The notes beneath the pieces were generated by a model. It was not told the origin of the DNA. It made no database searches and saw only the letters and a list, made by a program, of their open reading frames with translations. The translations under genes and the position numbers were made by a program. Positions 14,015 through 22,540 of a stretch of DNA of 22,548 nucleotides are shown here, piece by piece (the first letter of the stretch is position 1; every line of letters begins with the position of its first letter). Source of the DNA: Bacillota bacterium (GTDB lineage: Bacteria > Bacillota > Clostridia > Christensenellales > SZUA-584); contig JAEWQS010000175.1 of NCBI GenBank assembly GCA_023399095.1, positions 1 through 22,548 on the forward strand, written 5' to 3'.

Positions 14015-15379
14015 ATGGTTTTTTTAAAGGATTTTAAAGGGAGAACTGTTCATTTTATCGGCATTGGCGGCTGCAGCATGAGCGGTCTTGCGATCATACT
14101 CAAGAATCTAGGGTACAACTCACAAGGGACTGATATCGCCGAATCGGCGTTTACCAAAAAGCTCGAAAGTGCGGGGATACCGTTTGTTATTGGGCATAAT
14201 GCGAAGAATTTATCAGATGTGTCGCTCGTGGTTTACTCTGCCGCGATAAAGCCGGGGAACCCTGAATTCGACAGGGCAAAGGAACTCGGACTTCCTATGA
14301 TGGAGCGCTCAGAGCTGTTGGGCCAGATCAGCCGTCAGTTTGAGACGGTGATCGGCATCGCGGGCTGTCATGGCAAAACGACGATCACATCGATGTGCGC
14401 CCTGATTCTGCGTGAGTGTGATGTGAACCTGACGGTGCATGTGGGCGGCATGGTGGATTTTTTGGGCGGCGGCGTTGCCATTGGCGATTATCCGGCTTTT
14501 GTTACGGAAGCGTGCGAATATGTACGAAGCTTTCTGGAGCTTTCGCCCACACACGTGCTGATTAACAATATTGACGATGATCATCTGGATTATTACAAGA
14601 GTATCGAAGAAATCGCGGACACGTTTGCTCAGTTTGCGGCGCTGCTTCCCGAAAACGGTGTGCTGTTTGCAAATGTGCATGACCCGCTGGTGATGCAGGT
14701 TGCTCAAATCAGCGAACGTAAAACGGTGACATACGGCTTTGAAAACGCTGACTATATTGCGACCAACGTATCTTATGATGATATGGGCTGTCCGATATTT
14801 GATGTGATATCGCCGAATGGCTCAGCAAAAGTAGCGCTCAGCGTGGTGGGGCAGCACAACATGATGAACGCATTGGCTGCAATCACGGTATGCAGCGAGG
14901 TTTTCGGTATAGTGCTTAAAGAAGCTGCAAAAGCGCTTAATAAATATCATCTTGCAGGTCGGCGATTTGAGCTCGTGGGGGAGAAGAACGGCGTGAAGAT
15001 CATTCACGACTATGCGCATCATCCAAGCGAGATCATGGCTTGTCTCAACGCTGCTTCAAAATATCCGCATAAGAAGCTTTGGGTGGTGTTTCAGTGCAAT
15101 TCGTTTACGCGCGCCAAAACGCTGAAAGACAAATACGCCTTAAGCTTCTCAGATGCTGATGAGGTGCTTGTGCCGGATATCTATCCGGGCCGTGATATCG
15201 ACCGCGGCGAAATCCACGCTCGCGATCTTGTGGCTGCCATCAGTCCCAACGCTGCGTGCAAATATATCGCGACATTTGAGGAAATCAGCGATTATCTTGA
15301 TGAAAACGCATCCCCCGGTGATATCGTGGTCACACTGGGCTCGGGCAGCGTGGACAGAGAAACAAGAAAGCTGCTCTAA
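14015..15379 (+). CDS. murC: UDP-N-acetylmuramate--L-alanine ligase (MurC)
   Basis: A 454-residue cytosolic Mur ligase that adds L-Ala to UDP-MurNAc using ATP in peptidoglycan precursor synthesis. The N-terminal UDP-binding domain has HFIGIGGCSMSGLA (13-26). The ATP loop is GIAGCHGKTT (114-123, Lys121), where family members normally have GTHGKTT. The central domain has TEACEYVRSF and NNIDDDHLDYY (185-194), the clostridial form. The C-terminal domain has HDYAHHPSEI (331-340) and FQCNSFTRAKT (359-369), where PH or PHRY is usual in place of CN. Length is typical. The start ATG 14015 follows AGAGGTGG; the in-frame ATG at 13979 lacks a site and sits at the predicted transcript start. It could also be a Mur-ligase paralogue, but every conserved block is present. 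Confidence 0.88.
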   Translation: MVFLKDFKGRTVHFIGIGGCSMSGLAIILKNLGYNSQGTDIAESAFTKKLESAGIPFVIGHNAKNLSDVSLVVYSAAIKPGNPEFDRAKELGLPMMERSELLGQISRQFETVIGIAGCHGKTTITSMCALILRECDVNLTVHVGGMVDFLGGGVAIGDYPAFVTEACEYVRSFLELSPTHVLINNIDDDHLDYYKSIEEIADTFAQFAALLPENGVLFANVHDPLVMQVAQISERKTVTYGFENADYIATNVSYDDMGCPIFDVISPNGSAKVALSVVGQHNMMNALAAITVCSEVFGIVLKEAAKALNKYHLAGRRFELVGEKNGVKIIHDYAHHPSEIMACLNAASKYPHKKLWVVFQCNSFTRAKTLKDKYALSFSDADEVLVPDIYPGRDIDRGEIHARDLVAAISPNAACKYIATFEEISDYLDENASPGDIVVTLGSGSVDRETRKLL

Positions 15380-15476
15380 GCGCATACAGCCTGTGACAAA
15401 TACTAAAAAAAGATAACAAAACCGAACATGCGTGGTGTGTATCTTCAATATATGTATATTAAAGCCTAAATTAATG

Positions 15477-15515
15477 AAGGCTTCCGTTATGAACTAATTA
15501 GCCGGAAGCCTTTTT
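15477..15515 (+). terminator. Rho-independent terminator downstream of murC
   Basis: AAGGCTTCCG (15477-15486) pairs perfectly with CGGAAGCCTT (15503-15512) across a 16-nt loop and runs into TTTTT. It lies about 100 nt after the murC stop. The surrounding stretch 15380-15627 is AT-rich and holds no gene that I can support. Confidence 0.82.
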
Positions 15516-15627
15516 ATTGCGTTTATTTGCTAAAATCTCTGATTAAAGTCTTGAGAAACGGTTATTATCATTAACAAAAACAAATAATTATTAACAATAG
15601 TGAACAAATACGTGTTATCTGATAGAA

Positions 15628-16065
15628 TTAATGCGGTTTTGACATGAGTACAGCCGTCCACGCGGACATGCGACGGCCATTATGAAAGGAAACGCCGACG
15701 TTGTGGTACGTGTTTTCGTCAATCTGTATCAAAGTCTCGGTGCCGCTGTATTCGCCGCTTTCGGATGTATAGACAGATATGATATTGTCTCCGATCATTT
15801 CAAATGTGCCTTTGAGCACCCCAAGTGCGGGATTATAAGACGTCCAGCGATAGGTGAAATGACTGCCTGTTTCATGGATTTGATACTTGTTGTGAAAACG
15901 CACGGACTCATCAAGTTTAACCTCCATATGGCCGTCCAGCGTCCACTCTTCTTCGCTGCGAGATAGGCACGCCAAACCGGAGAGCTCATATGAAGACCCG
16001 TTCTCATCGTAATATGAACCGCTCGCCTGCCACTGTCTGCCTGCTAAAAAATAAGTATGTGTCAT
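15628..16065 (-). CDS. Hypothetical protein, probable small beta-barrel-like fold
   Basis: A 145-residue soluble protein that I do not recognise. There is no signal peptide or membrane segment. The sequence alternates polar and hydrophobic residues in many short strands separated by Gly/Asn/Asp turns (for example WQASGSYYDENGSSYELSG, then HFTYRWTSYNPALGVLKGTF). This is the look of lipocalin/calycin-like beta-barrels or sugar-binding sandwich domains; a lipocalin-like role is a guess. CGGAGGATC gives a good ribosome binding site. The start lies 18 nt after the stop of the GNAT gene, so the two are surely co-transcribed, probably at the end of the ligA run. Confidence 0.7.
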   Translation of the reverse strand: MTHTYFLAGRQWQASGSYYDENGSSYELSGLACLSRSEEEWTLDGHMEVKLDESVRFHNKYQIHETGSHFTYRWTSYNPALGVLKGTFEMIGDNIISVYTSESGEYSGTETLIQIDENTYHNVGVSFHNGRRMSAWTAVLMSKPH

Positions 16066-16083
16066 ATAAAAGATCCTCCGATT

Positions 16084-16464
16084 TTAATCTCGAATACTAA
16101 CCATAAGAATAGAGCCCACGCGCTGATAACCCAGCTTTTCATAGTATCCGTCTACATCGCTCATGACATAAACCGTGTCTTGAGGATGATCCGCATAGAC
16201 TTTTTCCAGCAGCATTCTGCCAAAGCTGCGCCCACGATATGACGACTTCACTAGCAGGTCGTACACGTAGATGCCGAACCCGTCGTCGTCTCGCCCGCGC
16301 ACATAGCCGCATAAGACATCGTCCTCATAAGCCACATAGGTGAGGGAAGTAAGCAATGCTTTTTTATATTCGGCGCTGTCAGTGCAGTAGTCCGTCCATT
16401 CTTCCTCATGAAGCAAATCAAAAAGCTTTGCTTCATCGGACTGTGAATACAGCCTAATCTCCAT
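16084..16464 (-). CDS. GNAT-family N-acetyltransferase
   Basis: A 126-residue single-domain acetyltransferase that would transfer acetyl from acetyl-CoA to an amine. The opening MEIRLYSQSDEAKLFDLL is typical of the family. The core has strand YVAYEDDVLCGYVRG, then IYVYDLLVKSSYRGRSFGRMLLEKV (about 65-90), where YRGRSFGRM is the acetyl-CoA pyrophosphate loop (R/Q-x-x-G-x-G/A with Phe-Gly at the end). The terminal GYYEKLGYQRVGS is the last strand-helix unit. A slightly short but complete GNAT. GAGGTAATA precedes the ATG. The downstream unknown gene overlaps in operon terms (18-nt gap). The substrate is unknown. Confidence 0.87.
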   Translation of the reverse strand: MEIRLYSQSDEAKLFDLLHEEEWTDYCTDSAEYKKALLTSLTYVAYEDDVLCGYVRGRDDDGFGIYVYDLLVKSSYRGRSFGRMLLEKVYADHPQDTVYVMSDVDGYYEKLGYQRVGSILMVSIRD

Positions 16465-16517
16465 TATTACCTCAAAACATTTTATTTTCTATCAATCGGA
16501 AGATGATTCGCGATTGA

Positions 16518-16546
16518 CTTATAGAATCTTGTCAAATTCATTACAA
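16518..16546 (-). promoter_or_regulatory. Candidate internal promoter of the GNAT gene
   Basis: TTGTAA (16546-16541) and TATAAG (16523-16518) on the minus strand are 17 nt apart and overlap the stop codon of the preceding membrane protein gene. This could let the GNAT and unknown genes be expressed apart from ligA. Confidence 0.4.
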
Positions 16547-17203
16547 GACGAACATAAGCAAAATAAGCGGATATGCAATATATACGTTCCTTCTTACAGC
16601 CAGATAAGCAATGCCAAATAAAAGCCCGCTGCCGGCAGACAATAAGCCCGCTTGCAGATCATTTTTTGTCAGCATGTGTACCAGACCCCATGTGAGCGCC
16701 ACCAGCACACCGCCCCAAGGGACATGGTGGTGCTTAAACCAGAGCTCGCCCGCATGCTGACCGAAGATGATGATGAGCAGGACGAGCACAGTTTCCATAA
16801 TATAATAGATGTACTGAAAGATGAATTTTATCAAACCATTATATTCATACTCTTTTATGATTTTAATGCCGTTCCAGTCCCACAGGCTCGCTGCGATGCT
16901 AATAACCAGTAAAACTGCGGCAGTCGACCAATTGTACCCGTTAAGCCGCTCCTTTTGGGCAAGAAAATCAAAGCCGCGTTTTTGAGAGAATTTCACAAGC
17001 GCATAAGCCACAGCGAACCACACGATGCACGTTACAACCCAGTGGAGCACGTTTTCCCACACGGTGTATTCTGCGAAGCTTTTGCCAAACAGCAGAGGTT
17101 CAACTCCAAAACCGAGTGCCAATTCCATGCCAAGCCCTGAAAATGCAAGCAGTGCCAGAATTAAAAAAACAGTTCCGCTGCTTTTATTTGAGTCGTCTGT
17201 CAA
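16541..17203 (-). CDS. CPBP-like integral membrane protein, degenerate active site
   Basis: A 220-residue protein with about seven hydrophobic segments. The C-terminal half follows the CPBP pattern (LTWGLVHMLTKNDLQAG, then SGLLFGIAYLAVRRNVYIAYPLILL), including the His of the WGxxH motif. The usual EExxxR motif is not intact: the corresponding region reads QHAGELWFKH with a single Glu and Lys for Arg. It may be a non-catalytic relative or a separate subgroup. The start is TTG (17203-17201), because AGGAGG lies 8 nt upstream and no ribosome binding site serves the GTG at 17242. It lies 81 nt after ligA with no terminator between, so it is probably in the same transcript. Confidence 0.68.
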   Translation of the reverse strand: MTDDSNKSSGTVFLILALLAFSGLGMELALGFGVEPLLFGKSFAEYTVWENVLHWVVTCIVWFAVAYALVKFSQKRGFDFLAQKERLNGYNWSTAAVLLVISIAASLWDWNGIKIIKEYEYNGLIKFIFQYIYYIMETVLVLLIIIFGQHAGELWFKHHHVPWGGVLVALTWGLVHMLTKNDLQAGLLSAGSGLLFGIAYLAVRRNVYIAYPLILLMFVL

Positions 17204-17284
17204 TTCTTCATCCTCCTGAAAAATATGTAATAAAAATACCACGGATATGTTCGGTGATACAAATTCTCAAATGACGACGATAAG

Positions 17285-19255
17285 TTATTTATTGGTTGAT
17301 TTGGACATCTGCTCAAACTGCGTTTCGTCGATGACTGTGATGCCAAGCGTACGCGCTTTGTCAAGCTTGCTGCCCGCGCTTTCGCCTGCAAGCACGATAT
17401 CGGTATTCTTGCTGACCGACGAAACGACCTCACCGCCAAGCGATTCGATGATATCCGACGCTTCCTTGCGTGTGTATGCGGACAGCGTGCCTGTGAGCAC
17501 CACCTTCTTGCCCGAAAAGGCAGAATCAGAGGTTTTGACTTGCTCAAATACGGGGGATACACCTGCGTCAAGTATGCGCGACACGATACCGCGCGCACGT
17601 TCGTCTGCGAAGAAAGCCGCGATGTTTTGCGCAAGCGTATCACCGATGCCGTCGATAGCGATGAGACTGTCTGCATCCGCTTGCATCAATGCATCCATGC
17701 TTTGATATTTGGCGGCCAGATCCTTGGCCGTTTTCGATCCGATGCCCGGTATGCCGAGCGCGTATATAAAGCTGCCAAGCGGCCGTTGTTTGCTCTTCTC
17801 GATCGCGGCTTTTAAGTTGTCCGCCTTTTTCTTGCCGAAGCCGGGTAAGCTTTTGATCTTGTCATAATCGAGATAGTAGAGGTCGGACACGTCGCTGAGC
17901 CCTAAGTGGTCATAAAGCGCCTCCGCGGTCTTGTCCGAGAACGTTTCGATGTTCATCGCGTCGCGTGAAGCGAAGTGTGCCACGGCGCGTGTCAGCTGAG
18001 GGCGGCACACAAGCGGATTTTCGCAGAAAAGATGAGCGCCCTTCTCCACCAGAGGATGGCCGCACGCGGGGCAGACATCAGGAATCCCGATATCCGCTGC
18101 GTTATCCGTATATTCCGCGACGCCGAGAATTTCCGGAATGACATCGCCGGAGCGGCGGACGAAAACACGAGCGTTTTTTTTAAGCTTCTTTCTTTGAATG
18201 TCCCCCGCGTTGTTGAGTGTGGCGCGGGATACTGACACGCCGCCGATATCCACGGGTTCGAGCAGAGCGCCCGGCGTAATTTTGCCTGTGCGCCCCACCT
18301 GCCAGATCACATCCAGCAGTGTCGTGGTTTTTTCATCAGCAGCAAACTTGTAGGCCACAGCCCAACGCGGAAATTTCTGCGTGAAGCCAAGCTGCTCACG
18401 CACTGTAAAGCTGTCAATCTTGATCACAGCACCGTCTATGAGGTAATCGAGCGATGCACGAGCTTGCTCGGCCTTTTCCACAATTGCGATGACTTCAGAA
18501 ATGCTGCCTGCTTTCTCGGTGAAGCTGCTCACAGGAAAGTGGTTATCTCGTAAAAAATCAAGCATCTTCGCGTGCGTATCAAACGGGGCGTTTTCAATAT
18601 AACCCACGCTGTAGCAAAAAAGGCTGAGGTTGCGCTTGGCTGTTTCGGCAGGGTCTAGGTTCCGCAGTGCGCCCGCTGCCGCGTTGCGCGCGTTTTTGAG
18701 CGGCTCGTTGGCGGTTTCGTTATACTTTTTGAGCGCGGATAAGCGCATAAGCCCTTCGCCCTGCACCTCAAGCCGCCCTTTATAGGGGATGGACAGCGGC
18801 ACAGATTTTATGGTTATCACCTGTTTGGTGATGATTTCGCCCACAGAGCCGTCGCCGCGGGTGGCGGCAGACACAAGCAAACCGTCTTCATAGCGTAGGT
18901 TGACGGTGAGCCCGTCGAATTTGTATTCCACGACGTAGACGAAAGACGCATCCGAAAACTTGCGCGCGCGCGTTTCCCACGCAGCAAGCTCTTCCTCGCT
19001 TCTCACCTTGTCGAGACTGTACAGCGGATTAAGATGAGCCTGCTTATCAAAGCCGGACAGCACATCTCCGCCGATGCGCATGGTGGGCGAATCGGGACGT
19101 AAATATCCGGTTTGATTCTCGAGCGTCTCGAGCTCGTCATATAGCGTGTCGTATTCGGTGTCACTCACGGTCGGATCGTCGAGCGTGTAATAACGGTAAA
19201 CATGCTCGTTTAACTGCGCGATGAGTTCATCGATCCGCTTGTTGGCTTCTTCCAT
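17285..19255 (-). CDS. ligA: NAD-dependent DNA ligase
   Basis: A 656-residue replicative ligase that seals nicks using NAD. The Ia domain (about 1-68: YRYYTLDDPTVSDTEYD) leads to the adenylation domain with KFDG at 112-115 (Lys112 is the AMP-carrying residue) and RNAAAGALRNLDP. The OB fold holds VGRTGKITPGALLEPV. The zinc finger uses Cys395, 398, 411 and 417; the last pair has five residues between, one more than the common four. Helix-hairpin-helix repeats follow (for example LPGFGKKKADNL, GIPGIGSKTAKDL). The BRCT domain covers about 575-650 (FSGKKVVLTGTLSAYTRKEASDII). Length is normal. The ATG has TAAGGA upstream and lies 9 nt after pcrA, so they form one operon. Confidence 0.97.
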   Translation of the reverse strand: MEEANKRIDELIAQLNEHVYRYYTLDDPTVSDTEYDTLYDELETLENQTGYLRPDSPTMRIGGDVLSGFDKQAHLNPLYSLDKVRSEEELAAWETRARKFSDASFVYVVEYKFDGLTVNLRYEDGLLVSAATRGDGSVGEIITKQVITIKSVPLSIPYKGRLEVQGEGLMRLSALKKYNETANEPLKNARNAAAGALRNLDPAETAKRNLSLFCYSVGYIENAPFDTHAKMLDFLRDNHFPVSSFTEKAGSISEVIAIVEKAEQARASLDYLIDGAVIKIDSFTVREQLGFTQKFPRWAVAYKFAADEKTTTLLDVIWQVGRTGKITPGALLEPVDIGGVSVSRATLNNAGDIQRKKLKKNARVFVRRSGDVIPEILGVAEYTDNAADIGIPDVCPACGHPLVEKGAHLFCENPLVCRPQLTRAVAHFASRDAMNIETFSDKTAEALYDHLGLSDVSDLYYLDYDKIKSLPGFGKKKADNLKAAIEKSKQRPLGSFIYALGIPGIGSKTAKDLAAKYQSMDALMQADADSLIAIDGIGDTLAQNIAAFFADERARGIVSRILDAGVSPVFEQVKTSDSAFSGKKVVLTGTLSAYTRKEASDIIESLGGEVVSSVSKNTDIVLAGESAGSKLDKARTLGITVIDETQFEQMSKSTNK

Positions 19256-19264
19256 AACTGTTCC

Positions 19265-21478
19265 TTACTCTATTTTGAGCGGCGCGAACGCCACAAACAT
19301 TTTCTTTTCACCTGCGGTATCAAAGCGAACCACGGCAATTTTCTCATCGCCTTCACCGTTGGTCGATACGATCTGACCGCGTCCGAATTTGGGGTGAGAG
19401 ACGGTGCTGCCCGCCGTAAAGGCGGAAGGCGCATGCGCCGCCTTTTTGCTTAAATCCGGGCTGGCAGACGGCATGCTGACTTTTCCTTGAGCTGCAAACG
19501 AATAGGGGCTATGGCTAACAGGCTCATGCGAGAAATAGGCCGTGTTTTGCCGCTTGACGCCTGCGGGATCCATGCACCCGTCAGGTATCTCCTCGAGAAA
19601 GCGAGAACGCTTGCCGGGCATACGCTCAAAGTTTGCGCCCATGCGAACATAACGCGTGGTGCTCCATAACAGATACAGCCGCTTTTTGGCGCGTGTCATG
19701 CCCACATAGCAAAGACGCCGCTCTTCCTCCACATCGCCGTCCATCAGGCTCATTTGATGCGGAAGCAGCCCTTCCTGCAGCCCGACGATGAACACGATGG
19801 GAAACTCGAGCCCCTTGGCGCTGTGCATCGTCATCAGCATGATCTTATCCTCTTCATCGCCCACGGCATCCACATCGGAAATAAGCGCGCTGCGCTCCAA
19901 AAAGCCTGCCAGTGTATGCGGGGCGGGTGTATCGCGCTCAAAGTCTGCGACACTCTTGAAAAACTCCTCCACGTTAAGCAAACGCATGCGGCCTTCGGGT
20001 GAGGTGTCGGTCTGCATCATGGTTCGCAGCCCCGAATCTTCAAACACACGTTCCACGATTTGCAGCACGCTGAGGCCGTCCATCTGCGCACGTATGTTTT
20101 CCAGCATGCCGCAGAAGCCTATCAGCGACTCGGCCGCTTTTTTGGACAGCCCTTCGGGCTGTTGGCACATTTCGTAAAGCGAACGGTTTTGGGTCTGCGC
20201 CGTCGCATATAGTTTGCCCAAGGAAATGTCGCCAATACCGCGCTTGGGCACACCGATGGCACGCATAAAGCAAAGATCGGCATCGGGGTTGCAAAGCAGG
20301 TTCAAATACGCAAGCAGATCTTTAATCTCCTTGCGGTCATAAAAGCTCTGTCCGCCATAAATTACATACGGCACGCCGCGCTCTTTGAGCTTGTTTTCCA
20401 ACACGCGCGACTGGCTGTTCACACGGTAAAGCACCGCGATATCACTTGCGGTGTATTTACCCTCGCGCAGCAGGCTCGCGGCCTTTTCAGCCACAAACTG
20501 CGCTTCCTCAAGGTCGGTTTCTGCTTCGAACTCAAGCGGTTTTTGACCCGTTTTGATGTTTGACCAAAGCTCCTTGCCCATGCGGCCGCTGTTGTTACGG
20601 ATCACGCCGTTGGCCGCGTCGAGTATGCCCTGATGCGAGCGGTAATTTTGCTCCAGTCGGATGACGCGCGCGCCGGGAAAGTCCTTTTCAAAACCGAGTA
20701 TGTTGGAAATATCCGCACCGCGCCAGCCGTAAATGGACTGGTCGTCGTCACCCACCACGAATATGTTGCCGCTGCCCTTGGCCAGCAGCTGAACGATACT
20801 GTACTGCACGGTGTTGGTGTCCTGATACTCGTCCACCATGATGTACTGAAACCGGCGGCGGTATTTGTCAAGCACGTCCGGGTATTCGTCGAAAAGCAGC
20901 AGCGTTTTTAATAGCAGGTCGTCAAAATCCATCGCGTTATTGGCACGCAGCCTGTCCTCATAGCGCGTATACACCCACGATGAATATTTGACGGTATCGC
21001 CTTCGCCGTAGACCTCTTTAAAACGCGCGGGGCTCACACCCGCATTTTTGGCGCGGCTGATCATTGAACGCACAGTGCGCGGCTCCACGGCGTCCTTGCC
21101 GACGTCCAGTTCCTTCAGAATATCCTTGACTACGGTCAATGCGTCGCTTGCGTCGTAAATGGTGAAGCTGCTCGAATACCCGAGATGCTCACCCTCGATA
21201 CGCAGCAGCCTTGCGCAAAGCGCGTGGAAGGTCATCACCCACATGTCGTCCGCGTCTGTTGCGATGGCCGCGATACGCGATTTCATTTCGGCGGCGGCTT
21301 TGTTGGTAAACGTCAGCGCAAGAATATGATACGGCCTTACGCCCTTTTCAATTAAATACGCGGCACGCGTGGTCAGCACCCGGGTTTTGCCTGAGCCCGC
21401 GCCCGCAAGAACCAGTACCGCACCTTCCGTGGTGACCACGGCCTCGCGCTGCTGTTCGTTTAGGCTGGTTAAATCCAT
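19265..21478 (-). CDS. pcrA: ATP-dependent DNA helicase PcrA (UvrD/Rep superfamily 1A)
   Basis: A 737-residue 3'-5' helicase for repair, plasmid replication and removal of protein obstacles. All SF1 motifs are visible: Q motif LNEQQREAV, Walker A AGAGSGKT (25-32), Ia TFTNKAAAEM, Walker B VDEYQDTN, III GDDDQSIYGWRGAD, IV EQNYRS, V MTMHSAKGLEFPIVF, and VI YVGMTRAKK. The C-terminal 45 residues (GSTVSHPKFGRGQIVS, then VRFDTAGEKKMF) are the Tudor-like domain that binds RNA polymerase in PcrA. Length is typical. The start ATG shares one base with the yerC stop (TGATG), implying translational coupling; ligA follows 9 nt later. Confidence 0.97.
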   Translation of the reverse strand: MDLTSLNEQQREAVVTTEGAVLVLAGAGSGKTRVLTTRAAYLIEKGVRPYHILALTFTNKAAAEMKSRIAAIATDADDMWVMTFHALCARLLRIEGEHLGYSSSFTIYDASDALTVVKDILKELDVGKDAVEPRTVRSMISRAKNAGVSPARFKEVYGEGDTVKYSSWVYTRYEDRLRANNAMDFDDLLLKTLLLFDEYPDVLDKYRRRFQYIMVDEYQDTNTVQYSIVQLLAKGSGNIFVVGDDDQSIYGWRGADISNILGFEKDFPGARVIRLEQNYRSHQGILDAANGVIRNNSGRMGKELWSNIKTGQKPLEFEAETDLEEAQFVAEKAASLLREGKYTASDIAVLYRVNSQSRVLENKLKERGVPYVIYGGQSFYDRKEIKDLLAYLNLLCNPDADLCFMRAIGVPKRGIGDISLGKLYATAQTQNRSLYEMCQQPEGLSKKAAESLIGFCGMLENIRAQMDGLSVLQIVERVFEDSGLRTMMQTDTSPEGRMRLLNVEEFFKSVADFERDTPAPHTLAGFLERSALISDVDAVGDEEDKIMLMTMHSAKGLEFPIVFIVGLQEGLLPHQMSLMDGDVEEERRLCYVGMTRAKKRLYLLWSTTRYVRMGANFERMPGKRSRFLEEIPDGCMDPAGVKRQNTAYFSHEPVSHSPYSFAAQGKVSMPSASPDLSKKAAHAPSAFTAGSTVSHPKFGRGQIVSTNGEGDEKIAVVRFDTAGEKKMFVAFAPLKIE

Positions 21479-21774
21479 CAGTCCTCCTGTTTGAGTCGTT
21501 TGAGCGCCAGCCGGTATCCGCCTGTGCCATAGAGCAGGCAGCGGTTCACACGGCTGATCGTGGCCGTGCTGGCGCCTGTTGTTTCTGAAATGTCGTGGCA
21601 GGTGTGCTTTTCGCTCAGCAGCTCGGCCACCTTAAGTCGCTGAGATATCGACGTGAGTTCTGAGATCGTACACAGATCCTCAAAGAACATGTAGCATTCC
21701 TCGACCGACTTAAGCGTTAAGACGGCCTCAAAAAGCTTGTCCATATCGTCAGATTTGAGCTTGGATTGGTACAT
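21478..21774 (-). CDS. yerC: YerC/YecD-family TrpR-like DNA-binding protein
   Basis: A 98-residue helix-turn-helix protein of the TrpR-related YerC/YecD family. The visible segments are FEDLCTISELTSISQRLKVAELLSEKHTCHDISETTGASTATISRVNRCL, where the second half (about 55-82) is the HTH. Length is normal for the family. In B. subtilis yerC lies directly upstream of pcrB-pcrA-ligA, so the location supports the assignment; here pcrB is missing and yerC touches pcrA (1-nt overlap). The start ATG 21774 has GGAGGGACA upstream; the longer frame to 21816 would overlap the preceding hydrolase gene. Its targets are not established. Confidence 0.92.
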   Translation of the reverse strand: MYQSKLKSDDMDKLFEAVLTLKSVEECYMFFEDLCTISELTSISQRLKVAELLSEKHTCHDISETTGASTATISRVNRCLLYGTGGYRLALKRLKQED

Positions 21775-21787
21775 AACTGTCCCTCCG

Positions 21788-22540
21788 TTATTTGACCATA
21801 TTCTTAAGCGTATCAAGCCCCTCGATGCGCACCTGAATGGTATCGCCGCGCTGCATGGGGCCTATTCCCTCGGGTGTGCCCGTGGCGATGATATCGCCCG
21901 GCAGCAGCGTCATACACGCGCTGATGAAGCTAATAATCTGTGGCACATCAAAAAGCATGTTATCAAATGTGCTGTCTTGTTTTGTTTCGCCGTTAAGCAC
22001 GCTCTGTATGCACTTGCCTGCCGGATCAAATTCTGTTTCGATGCTGGGCCCGACGGGACAGAACGTATCAAACGATTTGGCACGAGTCCACTGGCCGTCC
22101 TGCTTTTGAATGTCGCGCGCGGTCACGTCGTTTAAGGCCGTGTATCCTAGTATGCAGCTCTTTGCCTCAAGCGGCGTTAAGTTTTTGCATGTTTTCCCGA
22201 TGACGACGGCAAGCTCTGCTTCATAGTCCACACGCTGTGAAATCAATGGGTATTCGATTTGTTCCCCATGCGCGATCAAGGTGGTGACGGGTTTAATGAA
22301 CAGCACCGGATTACCGACCAGCTTGTCGTGCAGTTCCGCGGCATGCTGTGCATAGTTTAGACCTACGGCCACAATTTTGGTGGGCTCACAGGGAGGGAGT
22401 AAAGTCGCGTCGTCAAGCGCCATTTCCTCACCCGTGAATGTAAAGCGCTCATACGGCGGTTCGGCGAGGCGTTTGAGCAAATGACCGTCTTTGGCCGCGT
22501 AGAATATTTCATCGTTTCTTATGGCCCGTACGATTTTCAT
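21788..22540 (-). CDS. Fumarylacetoacetate hydrolase (FAH) family protein
   Basis: A 250-residue enzyme of the FAH superfamily (2-hydroxyhepta-2,4-diene-1,7-dioate isomerase, acylpyruvase, oxaloacetate decarboxylase and related activities). A divalent metal site is visible: GLNYAQHAAEL, where the His is the probable catalytic base, then DYEAELAVVIG (about 105-115), with Glu residues for the metal and a downstream Asp in ALNDVTARD. The region TARDIQKQDGQWTRAKSFDTFCPVGP and the ending GDIIATGTPEGIG are standard FAH blocks. The start ATG lies 8 nt from the window's right edge, so its ribosome binding site is only partly visible. The yerC start is 13 nt downstream, so they are co-transcribed. The exact substrate is unknown. 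Confidence 0.93.
   Translation of the reverse strand: MKIVRAIRNDEIFYAAKDGHLLKRLAEPPYERFTFTGEEMALDDATLLPPCEPTKIVAVGLNYAQHAAELHDKLVGNPVLFIKPVTTLIAHGEQIEYPLISQRVDYEAELAVVIGKTCKNLTPLEAKSCILGYTALNDVTARDIQKQDGQWTRAKSFDTFCPVGPSIETEFDPAGKCIQSVLNGETKQDSTFDNMLFDVPQIISFISACMTLLPGDIIATGTPEGIGPMQRGDTIQVRIEGLDTLKNMVK

Noticed and set aside
16507..16535. Perfect TTGACA (16535-16530, minus strand) as a -35 box for the GNAT gene
   Set aside because: The sequence 17 nt downstream is CGCGAA, not a -10 box; the overlapping TTGTAA-17-TATAAG pair is better.
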